Assembly (NCBI GenBank): GCA_964371945.1
Contig: CAYJPA010000147.1
Span: 1 to 5,591, forward strand
Source: CAYJPA01 sp964371945
Lineage (GTDB): Bacteria > Chloroflexota > Chloroflexia > Thermomicrobiales > UBA6265
Length of the DNA: 5,591 nucleotides
Direction of reading: 5' to 3'
Part shown: positions 1 to 5,305 of the stretch, piece by piece
How the letters are laid out: the number at the start of each line of letters is the position of its first letter
How positions within the stretch are numbered: position 1 is the stretch's first letter
Position numbers and translations under genes: made by a program
Notes under the pieces: model-generated
What the model saw: the letters and a program-made list of their open reading frames with translations, nothing else
What the model was told of the DNA's origin: nothing
Database searches by the model: none

Positions 1-54
1 GAGCTTGGAGCTTGGAGCTTGGAGCTTGGAGCTTGGAGCTTGGAGCTTGGAGCT
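1..54. repeat. 7-bp tandem repeat (GAGCTTG), seven copies plus a partial one
   Basis: GAGCTTG is repeated seven times without error from 1 to 49, followed by a five-base partial copy (GAGCT) to 54. The array reaches the left edge of the window, so its true length is unknown. It ends five bases before the stop codon of the aldehyde dehydrogenase gene, which is read toward it, so it lies in that gene's 3' flank. Each unit contains the palindrome AGCT. Identical short units are prone to slippage, so copy number may vary between strains or be collapsed in an assembly. No coding role is supported; the apparent reading through it only reflects the lack of stops in the unit. Confidence 0.95.
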
Positions 55-59
55 CAGGG

Positions 60-1283
60 CTACTGGTTATCGATCTGCGCTCGTTGGAGTTTGCCGGAAT
101 AGTCGACGTAGATGCTTTGCCATTCGGTGAAGAAGTCGATGGTGGCGGTGCCGGCCTCGCGGTGGCCGTTGCCGGTGCCTTTGGTGCCGCCGAAGGGCAG
201 ATGGATTTCGGCGCCGGTTGTGCCCGCGTTGACGTAGAGAATACCGGTGTAGATATCCTGCATCGCCCGGAACGCGCGGTTGACGTTGGTGGTGAAGATC
301 GAGGCGGAGAGGCCGTACTTGACGCCGTTGACGACTTCGATCGCTTCGTCGAGTGAGCCGACCGGGATGACCGAAGTCACAGGGCCGAAGATTTCTTCCT
401 GGGCGACCCGCATGCCGGCAGTGACGTTGTCGAAGATGGTTGGTTGGTGGAAGTGACCGCGGCCGAGATCGCCTTCGGTCGTGATCTTGCCTCCGGTGGC
501 GACCAGAGCGCCCTCGTTTTGGCCGATTGCGATGTAGTCGTTGATCGATTTAAGCTGTCCGCTGCTGACGACCGGGCCGATGTCGACCGTTTCGTCGAGT
601 CCGTAGCCGAGACGCATGCCGCCGGCTCGTGAGACCAGACGATCGACCAGCTCCTTTTGAACGGAACGGTGGGCGACGACCCGGCTGGCGGCGGTGCAGC
701 GCTGGCCCGAAGTGCCGAAGGCGCTCCAGAGAATGCCGTCGGTGGCGAGATCGAGATCGGCGTCGTCCATGACGATGACCGCGTTCTTGCCGCCCATTTC
801 GAGCGAGATCCGCTTGTTGAGGCGGGCGCCGCGGGTGGCGACATCGATACCGGTCACATTCGAGCCGGTGAATGAGATCACGGGCACGTCCGGGTGCTCG
901 ACAATCGCGTTGCCGACGTCGGCGCCGCCACCGAGCACGAGATTGACCACGCCGGCGGGGAGTCCGGCTTCTTCGAGAATCTCAACAAAGCGGATCGCCG
1001 AGCGCGGGGTGAAGGTGGCCGGTTTGAAGACGACCGTGTTGCCAGCGATGAGGGCGGGCATGATCTTCCACGACGGGATCGCCATCGGGAAGTTCCAGGG
1101 TGTGATGATGCCGCACACGCCGAATGGCTTGCGGACCGACATGTTGAATTTGTTTTGCAGTTCCGACGGCGTGGTTTGGCCATACATGCGGCGGCCTTCG
1201 CCGGCCATGTAGAAGGTCATGTCGATCGCTTCCTGAACGTCTCCGCGGGCTTCGCTGATGACTTTGCCCATCTCCTCGGTCAT
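60..1283 (-). CDS. NAD(P)-dependent aldehyde dehydrogenase, main open segment (407 aa) of a gene broken near its 5' end
   Basis: This encodes most of an aldehyde dehydrogenase, a soluble enzyme that oxidises an aldehyde to a carboxylic acid with NAD(P)+. In full-length numbering (start at 1544) the visible family features are PWNFP with Asn about 151, VVFKPA with Lys about 174, a FTGSN nucleotide-binding turn, LEMGGKN with the general base Glu about 249, GTSGQRCTAASR with the nucleophile Cys about 283, and QEEIFGPV. The C-terminal signature GAEIHLPFGGTKGTGNGHRE recalls an uncharacterised bacterial ALDH subfamily (the CAJ73105-like group), so the substrate is not assigned. Met at 1283 is only the first ATG after an in-frame TAA at 1431-1433; no convincing Shine-Dalgarno site precedes it. 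The homology clearly continues upstream, and the full gene would be 494 codons, normal for the family. A product starting here would lack 87 N-terminal residues of the nucleotide-binding domain, so it is probably non-functional unless the stop is read through or is a sequence error. Confidence 0.85.
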   Translation of the reverse strand: MTEEMGKVISEARGDVQEAIDMTFYMAGEGRRMYGQTTPSELQNKFNMSVRKPFGVCGIITPWNFPMAIPSWKIMPALIAGNTVVFKPATFTPRSAIRFVEILEEAGLPAGVVNLVLGGGADVGNAIVEHPDVPVISFTGSNVTGIDVATRGARLNKRISLEMGGKNAVIVMDDADLDLATDGILWSAFGTSGQRCTAASRVVAHRSVQKELVDRLVSRAGGMRLGYGLDETVDIGPVVSSGQLKSINDYIAIGQNEGALVATGGKITTEGDLGRGHFHQPTIFDNVTAGMRVAQEEIFGPVTSVIPVGSLDEAIEVVNGVKYGLSASIFTTNVNRAFRAMQDIYTGILYVNAGTTGAEIHLPFGGTKGTGNGHREAGTATIDFFTEWQSIYVDYSGKLQRAQIDNQ

Positions 1284-1430
1284 TTCGCGGGCGAATTGCT
1301 CTTTGCGGTCGACCAGGAGATTGGCGACCTTGTAGAGAATCTCGCCGCGCTTGGGAGCAGGGTACAGTCGCCAGCTTCTGAAGGCTTCCTTGGCGGCAGT
1401 GACGGCGGATTCGACATCGGCCAGGGTGCT

Positions 1431-1544
1431 TTAGGTGTAGGAGGCGACGAGATCGCCGGTGGCTGGATTGAGCCGTTCGAAGGTTTTGTTGGAGGCGGAC
1501 TCGACCCATTTGCCGGCGATGAAGTTGCGGAAGATTTCTGACAT
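1431..1544 (-). pseudogene. Aldehyde dehydrogenase N-terminal fragment ending at an in-frame ochre stop
   Basis: An ATG at 1544-1542 opens 37 codons beginning MSEIFRNFIAGKWVES and containing NPATGDLVASYT, a typical aldehyde dehydrogenase N-terminus, then reaches TAA at 1433-1431. The same frame continues without another stop, through STLADVESAVTAAKEAF and PAPKRGEILYKVA, into the main segment at 1283. The distance of 261 bases is exactly 87 codons, so there is no frameshift. Only one base need have changed: CAA (Gln), AAA or GAA to TAA. The start is supported by AGGGAG at 1559-1554, nine bases before the ATG. There is no ATG, GTG or TTG in frame between the stop and 1283. The gene is either a recent pseudogene, a read-through case, or a sequencing error. 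Confidence 0.85.
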
Positions 1545-1568
1545 CTGTGTGGGCTCCCTTGTATGGAA

Positions 1569-1586
1569 CGGATTGGTTCAAATCCG
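1569..1586. promoter_or_regulatory. Inverted repeat CGGATT-N6-AATCCG in the aldehyde dehydrogenase leader
   Basis: CGGATT (1569-1574) and AATCCG (1581-1586) form a perfect 6-bp inverted repeat around GGTTCA, 25 bases upstream of the aldehyde dehydrogenase ATG at 1544. It could be a protein-binding site or a small mRNA hairpin ahead of the ribosome site. No convincing -35/-10 pair for the minus-strand gene was found nearby, so its promoter is unplaced. Confidence 0.35.
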
Positions 1587-1650
1587 GGGAAGTCTACTCG
1601 GTTGGTGGGGGCAAGAATGACCCGCGGGCGAGACCCGTCGACAGGCTCAT

Positions 1651-1709
1651 GGTGACGGTGGGCGACGGTGCGAATGTCACAGAATGTCACAAAATGTCAC
1701 AGGTTGACA
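1651..1709 (+). promoter_or_regulatory. Phased 10-bp repeats with inverted TGTCA/TGACA half-sites, probable operator
   Basis: Three copies of AATGTCAC occur at exactly 10-bp steps (TGTCAC at 1675-1680, 1685-1690 and 1695-1700). They are preceded by two related 10-bp units ending GACGGTG (1651-1660 and 1661-1670). The last TGTCA (1695-1699) forms an inverted repeat with TGACA (1705-1709) across five bases, and that TGACA is part of the -35 box. A further TGACA lies at 1716-1720, and GTGTGACAC (1713-1721) is an odd-length palindrome between -35 and -10. One helical turn between copies would put bound proteins on the same DNA face. The likely ligand is the ArsR protein encoded at 1762, since such repressors usually bind their own promoters, but an unrelated activator is also possible. 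Confidence 0.6.
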
Positions 1710-1732
1710 GTGGTGTGACACTCGTATATAGT
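1704..1732 (+). promoter_or_regulatory. Sigma-70-type promoter of the ArsR-SRPBCC-RibD operon
   Basis: TTGACA (1704-1709), a perfect -35, is separated by 17 bases from TATAGT (1727-1732), one mismatch from the -10 consensus. Transcription should begin near 1739-1740, giving a leader of about 22 bases. The -35 overlaps an inverted TGTCA/TGACA repeat, and ATATAG recurs at 1726-1731 and 1742-1747, so repression by occlusion is plausible. Confidence 0.75.
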
Positions 1733-1761
1733 CGATTGGAAATATAGAAAGACGGCAATCT

Positions 1762-2106
1762 ATGCAACAGATTTCTGGCGGTCAGCTCGATTTGGTGTTT
1801 GCGTCGCTCGCGGATCCAACACGGCGGGCGATTCTGGCGCGGCTCGCGAAGGGGGAGGCGACGGTCAATGAGTTAGTGGCGCCGTTTGGGTTGAGCCAGC
1901 CGACGATCTCGAAGCACCTGAAGGTGCTCGAGCGAGCAGGGCTGGTGTCGCGGGGCAAGCACGCGCAATACAGGCCAGTGCGGCTGAACGCCGCACCCCT
2001 CGAGAGCGCCGTGCAATGGCTCGGTAACTACCGACGATTTTGGGAGGTGAGTCTGGATCAACTCGACGATTACGTGTCCGATTTGCAACGAAGGGAGAAT
2101 AAATGA
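1762..2106 (+). CDS. ArsR-family winged-helix transcriptional repressor
   Basis: A 114-residue single-domain DNA-binding protein of normal ArsR/SmtB length. The N-terminal helix carries LADPTRRAILARL (about 16-28), followed by ELVAPFGLSQPTISKHLKVL (about 37-56), which holds the helix-turn-helix with its recognition helix, then ERAGLVSRGKHAQYRPVRL, the wing. The protein has no cysteine, and the ELCVCDL-type metal motif of arsenic and cadmium sensors is replaced, so classical thiol metal sensing is very unlikely. It belongs to the subgroup usually paired with SRPBCC proteins. The ATG follows a strong promoter by about 22 bases but has only a weak Shine-Dalgarno (GAAAG near 1747-1751). It ends in an ATGA overlap with the next gene, so the two are translationally coupled. 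It most likely represses its own operon and perhaps the divergent dehydrogenase; the inducer is unknown. Confidence 0.9.
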   Translation: MQQISGGQLDLVFASLADPTRRAILARLAKGEATVNELVAPFGLSQPTISKHLKVLERAGLVSRGKHAQYRPVRLNAAPLESAVQWLGNYRRFWEVSLDQLDDYVSDLQRRENK

Positions 2107-2597
2107 CAAGTGCAGTTGACGACGTCAAACCCAGTGCCGACCTCGAAGATGTTATCAATCGCGATTTCGATGCGCCCGCGAGATTGCTCTTCAAAGCATG
2201 GAGCAGCGCAGAGCATCTATTGAAGTGGTTTGGTCCAAAGGGATGGCCGCTCACGCTCTGTGAAGTCGATTTCAAGGTCGGCGGGCGCTTCAGGTTCGCC
2301 ATGACAGGATCGAGTGGTGTTCAGAACACCCCGTTCGGAGGCGAGTATCTGGAGATCGTGCCCGACCGCAAGATCGTGTTCGACAACGGGTTTGAAGAAC
2401 CTGGAGCCGAGCACGTAATCGTGACCGTCGAATTCGACGAGCAAGACGGAAAGACGAGGCTCTCCGTGCGAACCCTCTTCCCCACGATCGCAATGAAAGA
2501 GATGTTCATGAACAGTGGGTACGCCCAAGGTTACGCCTCGGCATTCGACCAATTGGACGCTCTACTCGACGAATTGAAGCGGCAGGAGGCATTGTGA
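2103..2597 (+). CDS. SRPBCC / AHSA1-domain protein
   Basis: A 164-residue soluble protein of the AHSA1-like branch of the START/Bet v1 (SRPBCC) fold, which builds a deep hydrophobic ligand pocket. Family marks are INRDFDAPARLLFKAWSSAE (about 18-37), HLLKWFGPKGW (about 38-48), DFKVGGRFRFAM (about 56-67), GGEYLEIVPDRKIVFD (about 79-94), and the C-terminal amphipathic helix GYAQGYASAFDQLDALL (about 139-155). The start is supported by AGGGAG just upstream and by the ATGA overlap with the ArsR gene. ArsR-SRPBCC pairs are very common in bacteria. The partner is thought to bind or process a small hydrophobic molecule, or to act with the regulator, but the ligand cannot be read from the sequence. It is complete, with no missing segment. 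Confidence 0.9.
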   Translation: MTSAVDDVKPSADLEDVINRDFDAPARLLFKAWSSAEHLLKWFGPKGWPLTLCEVDFKVGGRFRFAMTGSSGVQNTPFGGEYLEIVPDRKIVFDNGFEEPGAEHVIVTVEFDEQDGKTRLSVRTLFPTIAMKEMFMNSGYAQGYASAFDQLDALLDELKRQEAL

Positions 2598-3154
2598 GCA
2601 AGATCATCGTGGCGCCACTTCTGGCGCTCGATGGCGTCGTGGAAGCGCCTGGAGGAGAGCCTGGACACCCACATACCGGCTGGGCGGGCGATTTCATGGG
2701 AGAAGAGGAGGTCGCGTACAAATTCGGTGAAGTGCAAGAAGCCGAAGCGTTGCTGATCGGGCGCGTGACCTATGAATCGTTCGCCGGCGCCTGGCCGGCG
2801 TACGAGGGCGAGTTCGCCAACAGGATGAATTCCATGCCGAAGTACGTCGTTTCGAACACGCTACGCGATCCCGAGTGGACCAACACTACGGTCATAAGCG
2901 GTGACGTGATGGGGCAGATCCGGCAATTGGTAGCTGGAGATCGCGGTCCGTTGATGGTCCACGGGAGCCGAAAGCTTGCGCAATCGCTGATGGAGTATGA
3001 CCTGGTCGATGAGCTTCGGTTGATGATCTTTCCGGTGGCGGTCGGCAGCGGTTTCCGGCTCTTTCCGGAATCGCCGAACAAGGTGAGCTACCGGCTGAAG
3101 GGGTCGCGCTCGTTTGCCTCGGGCGTGGTAGAGCAGACGTACGAGCGCGGCTAG
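2594..3154 (+). CDS. RibD C-terminal / dihydrofolate-reductase-like family protein
   Basis: A 186-residue protein of the RibD_C group, which shares the dihydrofolate reductase fold and is expected to bind NADPH. Visible marks are an LDGVVEAPGG stretch (about 12-21), EALLIGRVTYESFAGAWP (about 51-68), KYVVSNTL (about 83-90), HGSRKLAQSLMEYDLVDEL (about 123-141) and the conserved tail strand IFPVAVGSGFRLFPE (about 145-159). It is not a housekeeping folA enzyme: the W-D active-site pattern of true DHFR is absent, and this stand-alone subgroup has no firmly known substrate. The GTG start at 2594 overlaps the previous TGA as GTGA and follows AGGAGG at 2584-2589 by four bases. It is the third gene of the ArsR operon. 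It is probably a reductase acting on the same chemical theme as the SRPBCC protein, which is inference only. Confidence 0.85.
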   Translation: MSKIIVAPLLALDGVVEAPGGEPGHPHTGWAGDFMGEEEVAYKFGEVQEAEALLIGRVTYESFAGAWPAYEGEFANRMNSMPKYVVSNTLRDPEWTNTTVISGDVMGQIRQLVAGDRGPLMVHGSRKLAQSLMEYDLVDELRLMIFPVAVGSGFRLFPESPNKVSYRLKGSRSFASGVVEQTYERG

Positions 3155-3179
3155 GACGGTGAACGAGCGTTGCGGCCCC

Positions 3180-3227
3180 GCCCCGGAATAAATTCCAGGG
3201 CTACGCCGACGAAACCCCTCCAGGGTT
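3180..3227. repeat. Pair of imperfect hairpins after the operon (dispersed-palindrome type)
   Basis: Hairpin one spans 3180-3201: GCCC-C-GGAAT, loop AA, ATTCC-A-GGGC, nine pairs with one C/A mismatch. Hairpin two spans 3213-3227: AACCC, loop CTCCA, GGGTT. In both, changing a single A (3197 and 3222) to G would extend or perfect the stem, as if two once-perfect palindromes had each lost one G. No run of T follows either, so they are not standard intrinsic terminators. They begin 25 bases after the operon's stop and may stabilise the mRNA 3' end. Their form resembles dispersed palindromic units between genes in some environmental bacteria, a recollection that needs a genome-wide count. Confidence 0.6.
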
Positions 3228-3321
3228 GAGAACGAAGGTGGCACGCACAATAGAACAGCAACCCGAACGGCCGGCGTCATCAGCGGACATTCGAGCAGTC
3301 CGAAACCTGGCCGGCCGGGCT

Positions 3322-3347
3322 GTCGATTTAGTAGAAACTCAATCGAC
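3322..3347. promoter_or_regulatory. Hairpin or operator upstream of the PhnB-like gene
   Basis: GTCGATT (3322-3328) pairs with AATCGAC (3341-3347), and inside it AGT pairs with ACT around the loop AGAA, giving ten pairs with one T/C mismatch. It lies 83 bases upstream of the GTG at 3431, a position suited to an operator or leader structure. The rest of 3155-3430 shows no gene and no clear -35/-10 pair. An 8-bp palindrome GGCCGGCC sits at 3309-3316. Confidence 0.35.
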
Positions 3348-3430
3348 TAGCTTCTGAACGCGGTCTGGAGTGAATCGCGCAAACGAAGTTTTGGGCCGGA
3401 CGAAGCGGCGTTGAAACCGAGGAGGCCTTT

Positions 3431-3859
3431 GTGGCAAGCGTCAGCACGTATCTGAACTTCACGAACGAGACGGAAGCGGCGTTCACGTTTTACAAGTCGG
3501 TCTTTGGCACAGAGTTCACCAACATCATGCGCCATGGCGACGTTCCTGGACCTGATGGTCAGCCAAATCCGGATAATCCGCTGCGCGATCTGATCATTAA
3601 TGTGCAGCTGCCGATTCTTGGCGGTCATCTGCTGATGGGCACCGATGTGCCGGCGGAGATGGGTAAGGTGAATATCGGCAACAACAGCTACATCTGCCTG
3701 CATCCGGACAGCAGGGAGGAGACCGATCGGTTGTTTGCATTGCTTGCGGAGGGTGGCGCGGTGCAGAATCAGCTGGCCGATATGTTCTGGGGTGATTACT
3801 GGGGGTCGTTGACAGACAAGTTCGGCGTGCAGTGGATGTTCAATCATCATCCGGCGTAG
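3431..3859 (+). CDS. PhnB-like VOC-superfamily protein
   Basis: A 142-residue protein of the vicinal oxygen chelate (glyoxalase/bleomycin-resistance) superfamily, PhnB-like branch. Marks in order are VSTYLNFTNETEAAFTFYKS (about 4-23), VFGTEFTNIMRHGD (about 24-37), a strand region with LPILGGHLLMGTDVP (about 60-74), SREETDRLFALLAEGG (about 94-109) and the diagnostic C-terminal FWGDYWGSLTDKFGVQWMFN (about 119-138). PhnB-like proteins have the paired beta-alpha-beta-beta-beta fold but often lack a full metal-binding set, and their reactions are mostly unknown. The phosphonate link in the name is historical and there are no phn genes here. The GTG start is set by GAGGAGG at 3419-3425, five bases away. 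It stands alone, separated from the ArsR operon by 276 bases, and is probably transcribed separately. Confidence 0.9.
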   Translation: MASVSTYLNFTNETEAAFTFYKSVFGTEFTNIMRHGDVPGPDGQPNPDNPLRDLIINVQLPILGGHLLMGTDVPAEMGKVNIGNNSYICLHPDSREETDRLFALLAEGGAVQNQLADMFWGDYWGSLTDKFGVQWMFNHHPA

Positions 3860-3889
3860 GTTTGCGGAAGGGACCCTCAATCCCCCTTG

Positions 3890-3921
3890 CCCCTTTCTCC
3901 CGGTGCGCCAGGAGAAAGGGG
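3890..3921. repeat. Strong 11-bp inverted repeat downstream of the PhnB-like gene
   Basis: CCCCTTTCTCC (3890-3900) and GGAGAAAGGGG (3911-3921) are perfectly complementary around a ten-base loop, beginning 31 bases after the PhnB-like stop. No T-tract follows on either strand, so a factor-independent terminator is not supported; transcript protection or a dispersed repeat is more likely. The flanking CCCTCAATCCCCCTTG has the look of a repeat family I recall in many bacterial intergenic regions. Confidence 0.7.
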
Positions 3922-3976
3922 AGCGCGACGGCTCTGTGGGTGTGGTGGTTCTTAGGGACGTCGCGGTGGAGTCGCT

Positions 3977-4022
3977 GGACTGAAGTCCGCGCTCAGTCCC
4001 GGAAGTCGGCTCGAAGCCGACT
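3977..4022. repeat. Palindrome cluster with two competing stems and a third hairpin
   Basis: GGACT-GA-AGTCC (3977-3988) forms a short hairpin, but GGACTGA (3977-3983) can instead pair with TCAGTCC (3993-3999) in a 7-bp stem. The two are mutually exclusive. Next, AGTCGGCT (4004-4011) pairs with AGCCGACT (4015-4022) around CGA, eight perfect pairs. The spacer 3860-4240 as a whole holds this cluster, the hairpin at 3890-3921, an 8-bp palindrome TAACGTTA near 4085-4092 and the palindrome at 4153-4166; I see no convincing gene in it. Confidence 0.65.
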
Positions 4023-4152
4023 ATTGGGGAGCGGTAAGCGGCTCGTTGTTGATTCATTGAGAAGGAAGTGGGATTCCACAGGTGCTAACGTTAAGGTTGA
4101 CACACCTCCAAGCTTCTGCTCTGAATCTGGTGCCTTGGGAGTCAGCGGTTCA

Positions 4153-4166
4153 GTGCAATGTTGCAC
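4153..4166. promoter_or_regulatory. Inverted repeat GTGCAA-TG-TTGCAC
   Basis: A perfect 6-bp inverted repeat with a two-base centre, about 75 bases past the toxin stop codon. The two-base centre is too tight for a good RNA hairpin, so a dimeric protein site is the better reading. No promoter was recognised beside it, and its target gene is unknown. Confidence 0.3.
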
Positions 4167-4240
4167 AAACTAGAACCACATTCATGTCGGCAATCGATTC
4201 CGAGTCTTCAACATTGGCGAGATGAACTGTTCCTGTGACT

Positions 4241-4816
4241 TTAGAGGGGATCATATAAGGAAAGATACAGCAGGGAGCTGGTGACTTTGGAAACGAATTC
4301 GGGCACCGATTTCCCGAGCAGGTCGAGCAATTGGGGCAGAGTCACAGGCGGCTGCGTCAGATCCGAAGCTTGTTCTGCCAGTATTTTGCGGATCACCTTC
4401 TGATCCCTGTCCAAGAGCGAGACGAGGAACGCGTCCGGAGTCAGCGCCGTGATGTCGTAAGGTTCGCACGCTTCAGATGAAAAATGAGCAATGTTCCGAG
4501 TCACCAGGAGGTCCGCGCATCCGTGCGCGGCCGCCGCGAGGACATGACGATCTCCCGGATGATTCGTCATTGATGGCACTAATCTCTCGAATCCGCTGAT
4601 CAGTGCATCTGGAAAAGCGTGGTTCAATCTTGACGCCAGACGCGAGATTCGCTCTGGCTCAAGGTCTCCCCGATGCCGCTGAAGACTGGAGGTGAATTCG
4701 TCGATGATCTGCTGCGACCACCTGGGCTGGAACAAGCCCACTTCGGCTGCTCTGAGCAGCGTGTCTCGGACGGGAGCTGACGAGAGGACACTCGCGTCCA
4801 CAAGTGCGACGACCAT
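4241..4816 (-). CDS. vapC: PIN-domain ribonuclease toxin, VapC50-like
   Basis: A 191-residue protein: an N-terminal PIN nuclease domain (about 1-130) plus a C-terminal tail (about 131-191). PIN domains are Mg2+-dependent single-strand RNases; VapC toxins cleave specific RNAs when not bound by antitoxin. Acidic residues at the expected places are Asp7 (VDASVL), Glu40 (IIDEF) and Asp89 (GDRHVLAAA), with Asn108 in LVTRN, as is usual in this branch. The segment VRDTLLRAAEVGLFQPRWSQ (about 16-35) and the tail with LPQLLDLLGKSVPEF (about 160-174) match the longer VapC50-type toxins, as I recall them from Mycobacterium. It is the second gene of the pair, nine bases after the antitoxin stop, with only a weak ribosome site (GGGCGGCG), so it probably depends on coupled translation, which keeps toxin below antitoxin. 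The domain assignment is firm; the target RNA is unknown. Confidence 0.88.
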   Translation of the reverse strand: MVVALVDASVLSSAPVRDTLLRAAEVGLFQPRWSQQIIDEFTSSLQRHRGDLEPERISRLASRLNHAFPDALISGFERLVPSMTNHPGDRHVLAAAAHGCADLLVTRNIAHFSSEACEPYDITALTPDAFLVSLLDRDQKVIRKILAEQASDLTQPPVTLPQLLDLLGKSVPEFVSKVTSSLLYLSLYDPL

Positions 4817-4825
4817 CGCCGCCCG

Positions 4826-5275
4826 TCAGAGGTCATAGAGTCCGAGCTCTTGCGATTCCCTCGTAAGCTGCTTGAGGGTCTCCCGCGTGGCTGCGTCGCG
4901 CTCTTGCTTGAATCGAAGTACGTCGTCTAGCGCAACACGACGATGCGAGCCAGTGTTGTAAAACGGGATGTGTCCGTCCTCGAGGAGTGAAATGAGATAA
5001 GGGCGCGAAACATTCAACAGATCGGCGGCCTCCTGGGTTGTGAGATCGCGACCGTTCGCGACGATCGTCACGAGGTTCCCTTCCGACATCTGTCGAACGG
5101 CCTCGAGCATGAGCGACCTCAGGTTCGAAGGTAGTTCGAATTCTTCACCGCCAGGGTTGGACAGCACTGCGCTTGTAGGCGACCCGAGCACGTGTTCGAG
5201 TGAGCGGAGAAGTTCAGCTTCAATCTCGGTCGAGACAGACTTGCTCACTTTTCGCGCTTGATTTGTCGTGACCAT
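4826..5275 (-). CDS. Antitoxin with excisionase-type HTH, VapB50-like
   Basis: A 149-residue DNA-binding protein. The N-terminal half (about 1-75) holds a charged helical stretch and ELPSNLRSLMLEAVRQMSEG (about 47-66). The HTH_17/excisionase-type domain follows at about 78-127, with LTTQEAADLLNVSRPYLISL (about 78-97) and the wing GSHRRVALDDVLRFKQERD (about 109-127). A short acidic C-terminal tail (about 128-149) probably contacts the toxin. Although such proteins are often labelled excisionases, there is no integrase here, and the downstream PIN gene marks it as an antitoxin; the order antitoxin then toxin matches the VapBC50 type. The ATG at 5275 has AAGGGA about eight bases upstream. It likely autoregulates its promoter, alone or with the toxin. 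Chromosomal context suggests a stabilising or stress role, which the sequence does not prove. Confidence 0.85.
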   Translation of the reverse strand: MVTTNQARKVSKSVSTEIEAELLRSLEHVLGSPTSAVLSNPGGEEFELPSNLRSLMLEAVRQMSEGNLVTIVANGRDLTTQEAADLLNVSRPYLISLLEDGHIPFYNTGSHRRVALDDVLRFKQERDAATRETLKQLTRESQELGLYDL

Positions 5276-5305
5276 GAATCAGTCCCTTCAAACTTGGTTG
5301 CCTCA

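Noticed and set aside
894..1541. Long plus-strand reading frame opposite the aldehyde dehydrogenase
   Set aside because: It is the antisense of a clear enzyme gene, has low-complexity Gly/Ala/Asp-rich composition and no family motifs; GC-rich genes commonly leave such open antisense frames.
982..1581. Minus-strand frame of about 199 codons overlapping the dehydrogenase start
   Set aside because: Arg/His/Gln-rich, no recognisable motifs, and out of frame with the conserved enzyme sequence that spans the same bases.
1651..1709. The phased repeats as a short CRISPR array
   Set aside because: Units are about 10 bp with no unique spacers and no cas genes; the position at a promoter favours an operator.
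3347..4057. Minus-strand frame of about 236 codons across the PhnB-like gene
   Set aside because: It lies antisense to a well-supported gene, runs through the palindrome cluster and shows no domain.
4097..4126. TTGACA at 4097-4102 as a plus-strand promoter
   Set aside because: No acceptable -10 at 16-18 bases (only CTGAAT) and no plus-strand gene downstream.
3832..4173. Plus-strand frame of 113 codons after the PhnB-like gene
   Set aside because: Starts inside the previous gene in another frame, with no ribosome site, and consists mostly of translated palindromes.
5121..5130. CAGGTTCGAA, a 10-base match to the tRNA T-arm, as an attachment-site copy
   Set aside because: It is too short, lies inside antitoxin coding sequence, is inverted relative to the tRNA, and no integrase is present.
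4826..5275. The HTH protein as a phage excisionase
   Set aside because: It is followed directly by a PIN toxin gene and there is no integrase or phage gene in the window, so antitoxin is the better reading.
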